Assembly (NCBI RefSeq): GCF_032854445.1
Contig: NC_088297.1
Span: forward strand, 22,765,127-22,829,126
DNA length: 64,000 nucleotides
Reading direction: 5' to 3'
Origin: Liolophura sinensis
Taxonomy: Eukaryota > Mollusca > Polyplacophora > Chitonida > Chitonidae
Part shown: in pieces, positions 34,230 to 47,600 of the stretch
How positions within the stretch are numbered: the first letter of the stretch is position 1
Layout: the number at the start of each line of letters is the position of its first letter
Notes under the pieces: model-generated
Seen by the model: only the letters and a program-made list of their open reading frames with translations
What the model was told of the DNA's origin: nothing
Database searches by the model: none
Position numbers and translations under genes: made by a program

Positions 34230-36125
34230 CAGAACAACAGTCAACACAGACAATGTCGACTCTAGACCACTAACACCACCCTAGACCAGTAGGCCTAACT
34301 TCACGTACATAAACAATGTCGACTCTAGATCAGTAACAGCACGTACACAGACAATGTCGACTAGACCACTAACACCACGTCCACAATATCGACTGTAGAG
34401 CCGTAACACCACGTACACAGACAATATCGATTCTAGACCAGCAACATCACGTACATAAACAATGTCGACTCTAGATCAGTAACATCAAGTACACAGGCAT
34501 TGTCGACTCTAGGTCAGTAACATCACGTATATAAACAATGTCGACTCTAGATAAGTAACATCACGCGCACATACATTGCCGAGACTAGGTCGTGTAACAT
34601 CTCGTTCATACACAATGTCGACTCAAGAGCAGTAACATCACGTACACAAACAATGTCGACTCTAGACCAGTAACATCACGTACACAGGCCATGTCGACTC
34701 TAGATCAGCTACACCACGTACATAGACAATGTAGACTCTAGGGTCAGTAACATCACGTACACAGACAATGTCGACTCTAGGGTCAATAACATCGCGTACA
34801 CAGATAATGTCAACTCTAGGTCAGTAACATCACCTACACCGACATTGTCAAATCTGGGTCAGTAACATCACGTACATAGACAATGTCGACTCTGGACCAG
34901 TAACATCACCTACACAAACAATGCCGACTCTAGACCAGTAAACCACGTACACAGACAATGTCGACTTTAGATCAGTTATGCCACGTGCACATACAATGTC
35001 GACTCTAAAGTAGTGAAACCATGTACTCAGGCAATGTTGATTCTAGATCAGTTGCACTACGTACATAGACAATGTCGACTCTAGATCAATAACACAACGA
35101 ATACAGATAATGTCGATTCTAGACCAGTGCCACGATATACCCAGACAATGTTGACTCAAGATAGGTAACACGATATACACAGACAATGTTAACTCAAGAT
35201 CAGTTACGCCACGTGCACAGACAATGTCGACTCTAGACCAATAACACCACATACACAGGCGACGTCGACTTTAGATGAGTAACACCACGTAAACAGACGA
35301 TGTCGACTCGATATCAGTAAGGTCACGTACACAGACAATGTCGACTCAAGCTGAGTAACATCACACAGACAGACAATGTCGACTCTAGACCAATAACACC
35401 ACGTACACAGGCGATGTCGACACGAGATCATTAACATCGCGTACACAGACAATGACGACTCTAGATCAGTAACATCACGTATACAATGTCGAATCAAGAT
35501 GAGGAACATCACATACACAGACAACGTCGACTCTAGACCAATAACACCACGTACACAGGCGATGTCGACTTTAGATGAGTAGCACCACGTACACAGACGA
35601 TGTCGACTCTAGATCGTTAACACTGCGTACACAGGCAATGTCGACTCTAGATCATTAACACCCCGTACACAGAGAATGGCGACTCTAGATTAGTAACATC
35701 ACGTACACAATTTCGACTCAAGGTGAGTAACATCACATACACAGACAATGTCGACTTTAGACCAATAACACCACGCACACAGGCCATGTCGACTTTAGAT
35801 GAGTAACACCACGTACACAGACGATTACTACTCGAGATCATTAACATTGCGTACACAGACAATGTCGACTCTAGATCATTAACACCCCGTAAACAGAGAA
35901 TGGCGACGCTAGATTAGTAACATCACGTACACAATGTCGACTCAAGATGATTAACATCACACAGACAGACAATGTCGACTCTAGATCATGGTATACACAA
36001 TGCCAACACTTGAACAATAATATGACGTGCAGACATCAGCAATAACATTACGCATACAAACTACGTCGATAGAGGATGTCGACTTTACAGCCATAACGTC
36101 ACGTATACAGGCAACATCACGTTAC
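34230..36125. repeat. Minisatellite, 38-bp unit, about 50 copies
   Basis: Unit ACAATGTCGACTCTAGATC, AGTAACATCACGTACACAG. The words GTCGAC, TCTAGA and ACGTAC are well kept while the GATC/GACC and ACATC/ACACC positions alternate. Some units are 28-31 bp (for example 35480-35510). Composite blocks of several units recur at about 35200, 35390, 35530 and 35750. No coding potential. Confidence 0.95.
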
Positions 36126-37249
36126 CTAATTCTAAAAAATATTAAAACTGTAATTTTTTTAGGTTATTTCGCAAATATTGTACTGATCAACTAGAAAGTG
36201 TGCTCTTTATGTTTGATTGGTACATCGATAATTGCCTGAATCACTTTGTAATCTGCGTTAAATTTAGATCAAGGTTTTCTGTGCCTTGTTAATCTGTCTT
36301 AATCGTGTTTATTTGAAGTCCCTCTTCATTAAGATTCATTCACATTTTGCGTTGATGATTTGACCTCTACATGGGGCTATAATTGTGAGCTTAACATATA
36401 TGAAGAATGCATTTTCGCTAATCTGGCATAAGTTTTACCAACGAAAGTTCACTCTTATAGAGGTGAATGTGCATTTTGTTTTCACTGTGAATAGCTCTAG
36501 CCTTGGGATATATGACTAAAGTATGCATTCAACTCAACGGGAGACCATGTGTTAGGTATTTTTGAAAAAATAGTTCCTCGTAATGCCTCTACCATGCCAG
36601 TCAAGCTATTTCGGTCAGGATCAAACTATCAGGCTGTTCTAATTTTTGTACAGTTTCCCAGTGACTGAAGAGCAGAACTGCGGTGGCCGTTTATAAAAAC
36701 GACTGTGGAATTCTAGAGTGATCACGTGACATGAGAGGCGAGTAACACTGTTGCGACATTGACGGGAACTTTGCTGTTCATAGGTAAATGTGCGTCAGTG
36801 CGCCACTGGCACCGTGACTGCCACATATGTTGTTTCAGCCGGCTCATGGAATCGGTTTTTGGCCAACGCGTTTATCACCTTTATAAACAACACGTGTGGT
36901 AATCCTCATAGCGCGTGGATATGCAGCCTGCGCACCTTGCTGGGATTAGCTAGCAACATATATATGCTTACACCTTCCGGTATACACTTAGTCAGGTATA
37001 TCCTGATTTATGGTGTGTAATTGAGTCGAAATGCTTCTGCGTATCTCACAGAAAGCAGTTCAAAATGATCAATCATGTAAAGAATACGGCTTGCCGTATT
37101 GATCAGTTAATCTCGTGAAAAAATGGTGCTGAGAACTTAACGTGGATTCAAAAGAACGTCAAGGGCCTTAAACGTAAAACTCTGAGGAAACTGTACACTT
37201 TGAAAAAAATAACTAAGAAACCTGAGTATAACAAGGAAAGCACTGCGTG
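36126..37249. other. No recognisable gene
   Basis: AT-rich spacer between the 38-bp array and the DHHC sequence. I see no exon, repeat or RNA. Confidence 0.5.
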
Positions 37250-38255
37250 ATGGCAAACGTTTCACAGTTTCTAACACATGACCACGGTGAGAGCAGAGAG
37301 TTGCATTCTCGTACCCGCGCGAAACCCAAGCCTAACCCCAACACACCGTACTACATGAACTTTCTCTTCCCACCTGGTACCATCTTCACCATTGTCAGCG
37401 TTTGGTACTATGGATTTTTCACAGTGTTTCCTTACGTCTACGATGACCCTAATGCAATTCTGGGACATCGGATTTTCTCCACGTTTATTCTACTTGAAAT
37501 GATGTCGAACTGGCTGTGCATTTGTTTCGTGGACTCGACGTTTGGTCGACCACCGGCATGAAAGGAGGCCGCCCTCGAGGCGGAAGAATCGGGGCGACAG
37601 AGGGCGCTGTGACACATCTGGAGGAACCCCTACAGCAAAATTATTGTCCACAGAAATGGCAGTGTCAATAAACCCATTGGAGGAAAATCCAGCGCACGGC
37701 GACTAAGTATTACCGCACATCGGACGGCTCAGTGATAGTTTCCATGCCGAACAGTTTATCCTGTACGGGAGAAAAATCTCCGTCTCGCACCACTTATCTC
37801 TACTTCTCCTGGAAACCTTGTCTGGTGTGCGAGCACGTCAGGCCGCCTCGTTGTCACCACTGCGCCTTATGCCAAAAATGCGGTCTGAAACGTGACCATC
37901 ACTGCTACTTCGCTGTGAGCTTGCGTCGGCTTGTATAATCAGCGCCATTTTATCGTGTTTACCTTCTGGGCTTCCGTGGCTACGGTGTACGCCTTTTGCC
38001 ACTCATTGCCGTATATTTACTTACGAGTTTTTGGAGCAGACGTCGTACGTCGACCTCTTCCTTCCACTGACATTGGCACGGTTTATACTAGGGTACACCG
38101 ACTTCAGGGCCGTCGTTCTCATGACGATGGAATGGTCGCTCATGTGCTTTGTTTTTTTCAGCGTTGTCTTTTTCGTCGAACAAATGATCCTGGTCTCGCG
38201 AAGTCTCACGACGTTCGAGAACGAAAACAAGATGGAAGCTGGAGGACAGTCGTGA
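37250..38255 (+). pseudogene. DHHC-type palmitoyltransferase, frame-disrupted, apparently intronless
   Basis: S-palmitoyltransferase of the zDHHC family, nearest in pattern to the short zDHHC22/24 group. Segment 1 (37250-37561) starts MANVSQFLTHDHGESREL, contains two membrane segments and stops at TGA. Segment 2 (37732-37938) holds the zinc-binding domain [31 protein letters not shown]. One extra base in TTCGCTGTGAGC then shifts the frame before [10 protein letters not shown]. Segment 3 (37931 to about 38040) is TM3 (HFIVFTFWASVATVYAF). A further shift leads to segment 4 (38031-38255), TM4 and the C-terminus ending EAGGQS. All Cys/His of the visible catalytic domain are present. Either a retrocopy that has decayed or a single-exon gene with several assembly indels. 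The damage is too regular to decide. Confidence 0.75.
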
Positions 38256-38726
38256 CTTAAATGGTAGGTTAAGGGCAGTGTTCGGGGAACACTGGCCCCT
38301 ACATTTCCTTGTCCCTCTCCATACTGTATATGAACCAGAGGAAGACGGTATAAACTGGAAAACTATTACAAGGTGACGTAACCAAATCTAAGAGGTTCGA
38401 ATCCACTAGGTATCAATTTTGTTTCTTACTTTTGTTTAATCCACACATGTGTATGTATATGTGCTATGTTTGTATCGCTCATCGTGCAATTTACTGTTGA
38501 TCATTTGCTTAGCACTTTTATTTTGCGATACTGTTTTTGAACATGGGCTACAGATTAGAATTCTTTTGTTTGTATTTCTGTACAAATCTACCTTCGTATG
38601 CAGATATCTTAGATGTACAGCTCTACTGCGCATGTCAAGTTATGATAAACAAACACACATGCACTTAATAGTTATTCGCTACAGTGTTATAAAATCTTAA
38701 CCAGAATGCAATAGTAGCGTTTACTC

Positions 38727-38990
38727 GGGGCCTACGTTACCGGAGTGGCTAGCGTGCCAGCGCAGTGCACCAACACAAGAGCCTCTCACCAATGCTGTCA
38801 CTGTGAGTTCAAGTTCATCCCCTGCTGGCTTTCTCTCCCGCAGTACGTGGGAAGTCTCCCAGCAACCTGTGGATGGTTGTGGGTTTCCCATGTGCTCTGC
38901 CTGGTTTCCTCCCTTCACAATGCTGGTCGCCGTCGTATAAGTGAAATACTCTTAAGTACAGGGTAAAAACAACAATAAAACAAATCAAAA
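38727..38990 (+). mobile_element. SINE family A, near full length
   Basis: Starts GGGGCCTACG and has a diverged A box. It continues GAGTGGCTAGCGTGCCAGCGC, CCTCTCACCAATGCTGTCAC, TGTGAGTTCAAGTTC (B box), the body, and a tail AAGTACAGGGTAAAAACAACAATAAAAC. Confidence 0.88.
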
Positions 38991-39503
38991 ATATAATAAA
39001 TACGGTCGTAGTCCCGCGTATTTAGATGTCAGTAAAAATAGAAGCCAGATATATGGTTTTCAGCGTGAATAGATTTTGTTTTTATTTTGGCGTTTTCTTA
39101 GCTGTTTTTGTGGCCTTACCCCAAAACCTGTTTGCCCTCGGTAATTTCCGTCTCAGCACTAGTATAATTTTACTGAATTTTATGAAAACAATGTATATAA
39201 AATACAAATAGTATGGAGAAAAGAGAACTGAACTAAACTGAAATTGTTTTTGCTTGAAATTATCAGCTCTGTACAGTACAGTGCAAACAACGTGTATATA
39301 TTTAGCCCCGTTTTGTGTTGTATTAGATTTACTTCCCCTTGTATAAGAGTAACGTCCCTTTATATGTGCTCTCCAGATTTGAGAGGCTTCGCAAGTATGA
39401 TTTGTTGCTGCGAAAATACTTTGGAGCTGTCATTCAGTCTTTGTGGCATTCTTTAATTTTCCTAATGTCTCACCAGACTTAGCGGTATATCAACAACATT
39501 ACA

Positions 39504-40218
39504 TGGTGTTAGAATTACGGGATCATGGATCTGACGGGTATACCAACTCCACAGATGGAGTGGAGCTCAGCAAATTTGCCTGAAGCTTGGCGCCGTCTCA
39601 AACAACATGTTGAGCTGAGTTTTCAAGGTTCTCTCAAGGACAAAGAAGAAGCTGTACGTATCTCTTTATACTTTGGATTGGTGAGAAAGGGCGTGGCCTT
39701 TATAATACATGGTAGGCGAGGCAGAGGAAAACGCAAAAATTACTGTGATGTCACATTACTGTGATACTCTGCCTACGTCCAGCCCAAGCTCAACCGCCAT
39801 TTTCGCCACATATAAATTTGACAGAGAGGCACAAGACGATGGCCCACTTGAGCAATTTGTCACAAGACTCAAACTACTGGCACAGGACTGTGCGTTCAGG
39901 GGTACAGATGAGAGAAACAGAGATCGAATTGTGTTCATCATCGATTCACAAGCTATAAGGGAAAAAGTCATCAATGAGGGAGAGACACTTGCCCTTGAGA
40001 AAAATATTCAAATTAGGCAAAATTTTGAGTATGCTCCAGAGCAGCTTACATCCATGAAGCAGCCTGCTACCAGTGAGGGAGCCTCAGCAGCCTCACTGGT
40101 AGGAAATTTCAAACAGAGACAGAACAGGTCGAATAAACAAACCAATTACAACTCTGAACAGAAGACGGTATGTTCTTTTAACTTTCAAAGTTTCTCTTGC
40201 TATGAAGTCATGAAGTAA
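39504..40218 (+). pseudogene. Second Gypsy-type element, gag fragment
   Basis: A partial Gypsy Gag. From ATG 39525, MDLTGIPTPQMEW leads into FQGSLKDKEEAVRISLYF. A frameshift at about 39710-39760 moves to the frame 39709-40218, with ATYKFDREAQDDGPLEQFV, LKLLAQDCAF, RDRIVFII and INEGETLALEKNI. This is the capsid/linker order of invertebrate Gypsy elements. Just upstream, TGGTGTTAGAATTACGGG (39504-39521) resembles the TGGTGTCAGAAGTGGG-type primer-binding site. Similarity ends near 40190; no pol, no second LTR. Unrelated in sequence to the element at 12.5-16.7 kb. Confidence 0.8.
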
Positions 40219-41619
40219 AACAAACGTCGGAGATCTTTTCTAAACTATATCCTCGTGAATACGCTTCTGTGAAAACAGCAAGAAATAAAACAACCAAGAT
40301 CAAATTAATAAATTCGACGATGTACCATGCGATATTAGCACAATTAAAGTTATGAACGTTGACTTTCAGTAAATAAAATATCATACCTTCATATAGTTAA
40401 GTGAATATTCAATTGCTAGCTCAAGTCTACAGAAAGGCCTCAAAATTTCAATGCAGTAGATATTCCACGGGAAAACGATTAGCAACATCAACAAACTTTT
40501 ATTACTTTGGCTCATACATATTCACGAGCGAAGAGTGACTTCACGACTTTCAACGGCCGTTTCACTAGGTTTACCTCTCCACTGGTTTCAAAGAAATATA
40601 ACACGTTTACCGGTGACTGACAAATCAAATGAATGAGAACTAAAAATACCTCTTTGGCGCACTTCAGTAATATTTTGTTTACATTTAGGCCTACATCAAA
40701 TAAATGCTTTACAAATACGAACAGTGAGTGGGCTTGTCTGGTTATATTGTTTACTCAGACATAATCAAAATACATTAAATTTTCGTGTATTAAAGTTTCC
40801 TAAATTTTACATGTGAATAAGCCAGAAAAAGGCCTGCGACTTTTCCTGAAGAGTGGACCTCCGAACTCTTATCGACAGAGTTTTATGCAGTGAAATTCTG
40901 CTGCGAAAATAAGCGCCACGGAAATTTCTGATAGTATTGTGGACGGAAGCGGTTTGTCAGTATTTGCAAAATATACTTGAAACCGTATGGAGCCTCACAC
41001 TGAACATTATACATATTTAAACAGAGCCACCACTCGTGAGCCTCTTTAATATTTCCACTGTGAACCTTTGCATAGCTTCGACGTAAGTTTCTACAAAATT
41101 ACTTAATTTCAGGAAAAATGCTTTTGGACACTTGTTAAATATATAAAATTATATTTGGAGCGAGTACGAAGCTGTAATTCGCTGTAGTTTAGCATATAGA
41201 AATTTGTAACGCTGAATATTTACATCGCAATCGATGTCTGCCAAGTTTTCGGTGAACTTCAGTTACCGCCAGCTGTAAAGTCAGAACCGCGAAATAAGTT
41301 AATGTCAGGAAATATAAATTAGTTTCTAGCAAATCTAGCATAGGTTTTACAAATCTAGCTGTGTTGACCACTTATCGCCAGCATGGTCCACATTAAAGGC
41401 TGGAACTGAACCCTCACCCTGTGTATTGAAAGACACGACCAATCAGCCTTGATCTGCTCCAGCTTGAAGGAGCCCCACCACCACTAAAGAAGTGCAAACG
41501 CAGAAACATTGTCGACAGACTTCGTAAACTCAAACGCCAGCGCGCTGATAATCAGAAGATATATATATGCTTACTAAAGACGTGTTCTAACTGGGCCAGT
41601 ATACATAAAATTGCTTCTT
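40219..41619. other. No recognisable gene
   Basis: AT-rich. Open frames below about 60 codons. No recognisable repeat. Confidence 0.5.
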
Positions 41620-41875
41620 GTGTGAAACACCGCTGGGTCGTAATGGCCTTGACTCCTGCAGCTTAATCATAGCTGATTCTGACCGCTATTTGCATTGCAA
41701 CTACCTATCGAAATGCTAAGTAGTTGCAAAGTTGGTACCTGTATGATGCTCAAGTGATGCCGTACTATAAATATGTCGCCAAATATGCAAGGCGACACCG
41801 TCGCAATATGGCCAACGTACTGTTAAAATCGACGTTAAAGCCCAATCAAACAAACAAACGACAAACACTAATTTA
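41620..41875 (+). mobile_element. SINE-like element, family D
   Basis: The 3' end CCGTCGCAATATGGCCAACG, TACTGTTAAAATCGACGTTAAAGCCC and AATCAAACAAACAAAC has the same layout as the 3' domain of families A-C. The 5' part was not resolved into a tRNA-like head, so the left border is approximate. Confidence 0.55.
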
Positions 41876-41934
41876 CAAGAGGGTATTAAGATATTATATC
41901 TCCAAATGTTGTTCTTTATGTTGACATTAACAGA

Positions 41935-42040
41935 TGTATTTATTTATTTATTTGATTGGTGTTTTAAACCGTACTCAAGGATATTTCACTTATGCATTAC
42001 GGTGGAAGTAAACCGGACAGAGTCCGGGGGAAGCCCACTA
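41935..42040 (-). mobile_element. SINE family A, 3' fragment
   Basis: TTTATTTATTTATTTGATTGG, TGTTTTAAACCGTACTCAAGG, ATATTTCACTTATGCATTACGGTGG, AAGCCCACTATG. Carries a short internal deletion like the copy at 10393. Confidence 0.85.
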
Positions 42041-42254
42041 TGTAAATATATATACTTCACTGTTACTGTGTATTTCAACGGCAGCGTATACATGGTTCAT
42101 GTACTCAAACAATGGGCGTCATTCTTTTATGCCACGTACAGGAACAAAACACAGGACATGCGTATAGCAGAGATTCCCTAATGAAAGAGAAAACTATTAA
42201 ATTCCAATACTAGGGTTCATTATTTTTAAGCATATACATGTATAGGCATAACCG

Positions 42255-42361
42255 GTGATATGGCCGAGGTGATTAGCACACCAGCGCGGTACGATAACTC
42301 GGCAACATCTGCGCCATGCTGTCGCTGTGAGTTCAAGTTCAGCTCATGCTGGCTTCCTCTC
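42255..42361 (+). mobile_element. SINE family A, 5' head only
   Basis: GGTGATATGGCCGAGGTGATTAGC, CACCAGCGCGGTACGATAAC, CTGTCGCTGTGAGTTCAAGTTC, then GCTTCCTCTCC and a break. 3'-truncated, the reverse of most copies. Confidence 0.75.
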
Positions 42362-42614
42362 CAAAAACAGTGATATTCTGTATATTGGGCGTTCAGTGTG
42401 GTTTGAAGGAGGGCGACACCAATTATCTGAACTGCTATGGACTTAGCTGTAAACCCTGTCACTGACACTGCCATATTTGAAATGGTTTACGTTTTAGTAA
42501 TATATAACCTTAGTAAATAAATTTCGTTTTATCTCTTGTAGTATATGATCTCACGGCGGTGTAGATTTAGAGATGGATGTTGGGAAATTAAAGCCATGTG
42601 GCCTATTCGCAGAG

Positions 42615-42933
42615 TACCGGCCCGGATAGCACAGTTGGTAGAGCGTCCGCTTCTGGACCGGTACATCCAGGATCAATCCTTGAGTCACACCTAAGACTTT
42701 AAAAGAGGAAGTTGTAACTTCCTCGCTTGGCGTTCAGCATGAAGGGGATAGTGCAACGTATCAGTATAATGGCTCGGTAAGTCGTCTCAGTGAAGCAGCA
42801 CTGGATAAAAGAGCGGTGGAAATCCGTCCTGCTACAAGGAGGCACATTACACGTACATGCACCCTAAGGATTCCTTCGTCGTCATATGACTGAAAAATTG
42901 TTAAGTACGACGTTAAACCCCACTCACTCACTC
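42615..42933 (+). mobile_element. tRNA-derived SINE, family B, with target duplication
   Basis: Flanked by a perfect 11-bp target-site duplication TATTCGCAGAG (42604-42614 and 42934-42944). The A box TAGCACAGTTGG fits TRGCNNAGYNGG, and the B box lies in CCAGGATCAATCC. The 3' end is GTCATATGACTGAAAAATTG, TTAAGTACGACGTTAAACCCC and (ACTC)n. It is 319 bp, versus 364 bp for the copy at 48145, owing to two internal deletions around CAACG and GGCTCGG. Confidence 0.92.
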
Positions 42934-43559
42934 TATTCGCAGAGATAGTAGTATAGGCTTTGTTACAGCGTGGAGTTTGTTCTAACCCCTTATTGGCGCA
43001 GCCATTATAAAACAAATTACTCTCCACGCCCGTTGTCAAGTAGGCAACTTGCTTTTGAATAATTAGGACTTCATCCGAGGCAACGAGTCCTTCGTATGGA
43101 AACTAAGCTTGTGGAATTTAACAATATGAATTAGAAAAACTATTCTACCTTGTAATAATATGGACATTCAACATGTCAATTTGTAGCGCTTGGGTTGTTA
43201 CGCGCCACTGGCTAAAAGCAATTTTGGTGGCGAATATGACTGGTTTTACAGACTGCTGAATATCGGCGACTCTGAAATATGTAGACCATAGTATGCTGAG
43301 GAATATTTGGATACGCCACTATCATGGCTGTTCAGCCTCTAGTCAGACACATTGCCATTAAGATATGCGGTGTAAAACAGATTGCAGCGCGAATAGGCAC
43401 TCCTAAGTGTTAGAAAAACAATTAGGAACAGAAAAAACATAACTTTGAAAATTTCAAGTATGTTTTTTTTAGTAAGTCGTGTTCACGAGATAATTGACCC
43501 ATAGAAATGCGCAACTATGTCGTTCTCACGAGATCTGTGTTAAGTCATGCGCACGACAT

Positions 43560-43725
43560 AATTATCTCGTGCTCTCGAAATTTTTATTAAGTCGTGCGCA
43601 AGAGATCTTTATTAAGTCGTGCGCTGGTGATCTTTATTACATCGTGCGCTGGTGATCTTTATTAAATCGTGCACTGGTGATCTTTATTACATCGTGCGCT
43701 GGTGATCTTTATTAAATCGTGCGAC
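43560..43725. repeat. Minisatellite, about 27-bp unit
   Basis: About six tandem units of ATCGTGCGCTGGTGATC, TTTATTAC/AA, grading at the left into GTCGTGCGCAAGAGATC. Confidence 0.88.
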
Positions 43726-43764
43726 AAAAAACCTCGACAAAAACCCTTCACATATACACGTGTG

Positions 43765-44215
43765 TTCTATGGGACAAAAAACGTTACACATGAACACTTA
43801 TGTGTGTTGTAACAAGCAGGAATGGTTACACATGAACACCTGTGTGTGCTGTAACAGGCAGGAATGGTTACACATGAACACCTATGTGTGCTGTAACAGG
43901 CAGGAATGGTTACACATGAACACCTATGTGTGCTGTAGCAGGCAGGAATGGTTACACATGAACATCTATGTGTCTTACAACAGGCAGAAATCCTTACATA
44001 TGTACACTTATATGTGTTATAACAGGCAGCAATTGTTACGTATGTACGCATATATGTAGTAACAGGCAGAAATCGTTACACATAAACACTTATGTGTGTT
44101 ATAAGAGGCAGAAATTGCCACGTATGCACGCATATATGTAGTAACAGGCAGAGATCGTTGAACATGGACACTTAAGTGTGTTATAAGAGGCAGAAATCGT
44201 TACATATGTACTCAG
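43765..44215. repeat. Minisatellite, 42-bp unit, about 10 copies
   Basis: Unit GGCAGGAATGGTTACACATG, AACACCTATGTGTGCTGTAACA. The first five units are close; later ones diverge (ATATGTACACTTATATG). The 42-bp period keeps 14-residue repetitive frames open on both strands, which is not evidence of coding. Each unit has an ACACATNNACAC...TGTGTG near-palindrome. Confidence 0.93.
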
Positions 44216-44609
44216 TCCTTTGATAACATATTTACTTCTAATGCAATCGTATTAAGCGTATTAAGCCGTGCTGAATTACCCCCCCTCCCCGATCCCAACG
44301 TATCCCCCACATTCTCGTATTCACCGGCACTCCTTAACCCAGAGGTATCCCCCATCTCATCGTAGACACCATTCTACTCGTCCTCTGTTGGTTTTACCTG
44401 AGGAAATTAAAAGTATCAGTAAAACTAATGCTTACACGGAAAAGTTCTCTACATCGAGGATACTGATTACTTTAAAAAGAAAACAGATACACTTGTTAGG
44501 CTGATATGTTTTTGTGAGAAAAAGAAAAGCACATCTTATGAAAATAAACAATAAATTATAAAATAATAACCTTGTAGGCGACGTATCGAGCTTGTATCTC
44601 TTCCCTGAG

Positions 44610-47600
44610 TTAACAGTGAAGTCTCCATCGGTTTACAACTGACACAATGAAGCATATCAGTAGGCCTACAATCACAAACAGAATTGATAGGACAATGAGA
44701 GCGGCCAGAAGTCCTGTATGGCTACCGAGACTGACAAGTAACTCAGTGCCTGAAAAAGACAGCATTTGGTAAAGATATTGAAATATGCAAAAGTGCTTAT
44801 TCGGAAAATGCAACTGCCAAAGAAGTAGTCAAACGGTTGAAAACATAGACGTACACAGATTCACTTAAAACACTCATGGATTGACATGGGAAAGATTCCT
44901 CTTCCCGTCACACATTGTGTGGTCTCGCGGAACACAGAATTCTGTGACGGAAAACTGGTCACGGCTGTATTAACGTCAAAGGCAACAAAGCCTGCTTCAG
45001 TTCCACTACATACAAGGGTTACCATTCATGGGGCTTTTCAAAGTTCATGGAGTTGCTTGAGTTTTTCGTTACATATATCGACAGTGTACATTCCGATGGG
45101 CACAGATTCTGCCTCCCCTTTTGGCTGACCTATGCCTGTTCTCGTATGAATACGACTATATGAAGAAACTATTAAAGAGTAATTTTGACATTGTAAATCA
45201 TTTTAACGTGGACAGCAAAACGTTCCGCATACAACAACAACATATACATGACATCTCTGAACTCTGATTAGTTACCCGTTCAAATGACTGTTGCTCAGGT
45301 GCATTACCTGCTCCCAGGTGTAAACAAGATCTCGTGTGGAAAAGACCTAACCAATCAGAATTCATTATGCCACTGATTTGAACAAATTGTCTTTGGAGTA
45401 TTCCACAGTTCCTTCTTCACCGACCTCTCCCCTAGACGTCAGCTAAAACTTTTGTTGTATCCTGAATTGATACGCAATAGGATGCTTTATTGTAAGATGA
45501 GAGTGATATTTATTTGCCGTATGGAGTTATGACCCCTGGCCTAGATAGCCGATGGAGGTACACGATAGCTGAAGTTACATCACGCTATAACTGCATTCTT
45601 TTGAACTCAATGTCATCTGGTTGTCAGTTGTCGATATCACATCTTCCGATATCACATCTTCCGATACCACAGCTTCCATCCTACTGTTTTTGTTGTGACG
45701 GCGACGCTCACGTGACTCTCTGTTCCATATTTCCAAGTAGCAAAACACCATAACCACGACACCGTAACCTTAAATTTGAGTCGTTTGGGTAATTGTTTAG
45801 TTATAACTCGACGTGAAGACCAGAATGGAGCAAAATGTGGCAACATATAAGTTGTTTATATGCACACTGATACACTGACAATTATACAACAAATTCTCAA
45901 AAATATAATTATTTGCCCTAAATCACGTACAAATATATTACAAGCGAATCTTCAACGTGCTAGATAGAGAGGAAGTATTTGTAATTAATGTCGGACAGGT
46001 TGTACGGCAGACTACGTTGTTGACCCCTATGTAAGACAAGACAATCAAACACTATCTTTCTGTTGATTTTTTTTAATTAGTGTTTTACGCCGTACTCAAG
46101 AATATTTCACTTATACGACGGCGGCCTCTTTCTGTTGACAATGAGGTTATGTGGGAATGTGATACATAAACACATCAGCTTTGACTTGAGTCAACCGGAA
46201 GGTTTAAGATATTTGAAATTATCAACATAAATAACATACACATATACACCTGTAATTCAAGGAAATTCAAAATAAAGTTTCTCTCAACTAGTAAAATCCC
46301 GTGGGTCTCGCGAGATTTCTGTGGATTAGGCCTATCCTCCTTGTCATATACGATACCCGTCACAAATATGGTGCTGGTCACAAATGTCATACTTTGGTTG
46401 AGTACTGCGTTAAACATTAATCAGAGAAATAAATAAATACTTAGCTATTTGTCAGTGTCTCAAATACCCCAGGCAAAACAGGACTTGAAGTGTTTCTCGT
46501 CTGTTTCAAGACGTTGTACCGTTCGTTGTTATATGATGTCATGTGGAATGTCACAGAACAAATCTATATTAGAAGATATTCTCCAGATTGACCTATGGGG
46601 CAGGGTAACGAAATTTTTCCTCTCTAAAGCATACACCAGATATCATAAAATGAGGCACCGGTAAATCAAAACTATTTCGTTTTTACCTGTTGTTGGCTGA
46701 CAGTCCTGTCCAGTATAGCCGGAGTTATACATGCCTATACATGCCCCAGTCGTCTTGTCACAGATGGCTGACCCTCTGTTCGAACAGTTACATGTGTTCT
46801 GACACGTAGGTCCGTATTTATCGTCTGGACACGGTGCTAAGAGAACTAAAATTATAAGCTGCATGTCAAATTTCACAGCTGGGAAATATCCATAATTTAT
46901 TTTATTGCACTAAGCGTGAACTCACAATTTAATCTTTTGATGTCAAACAAGTTCTCTCTTTCCACCTATCATCACAACCAAACAGACCAAACTTTACTTG
47001 TCAAACAAGTTCTCTCTTTCCACCTATCATCACAACCAAACAGACCAAACTTTACTTGTCAAACAGGTTCTCTCTTTCCACCTATCATCACAACCAAATA
47101 GACCAAACTTAACTTGTCAAACAGGTTCTCTCTTTCCACCTATCATCACAACCAAACAGACTAAACTTTACTTGTCAAACAAGTTCTCTGTTTCCACCTA
47201 TCATCACAACCAAACAGACTAAACTTTACTTGTCAAACAAGTTCTCTTTTCCCACCTATCATCACAACCAAACAGACCAAACTTTACTTGTGAAACAGGT
47301 TCTCTTTTCCCAACCGTTATCACAATCAAGCAGACTAACCTTTAGGTTTCAAACAGGTTCTCTATTCACACACTTCATCACCGCTTCCCAACCTTACCTT
47401 TACGTGTCTGATATATTTTCTTCTTCCACACATCGTCACAGTTACTCAGATTGCCAATAAATCTTACCTCTAGGTATCTGACAGGTTATCCTGTCTCACT
47501 CGTCATCACTAATCCCCAATCTTACGTTTAGGTGTCTAACAGGTTCAGCCCTCCCACCCATCATCACAGCTTCCCAGTCTTACCTGTTGGTATCTGACAG

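Noticed and set aside
43760..44059. Cysteine-rich repetitive frames in the 42-bp repeat
   Set aside because: 42 bp keeps frames open on both strands. No signal peptide, splice context or conserved family.
44886..45128. 80-codon plus-strand frame in the last intron of the Ig/EGF gene
   Set aside because: No domain, no splice sites, antisense to the gene.
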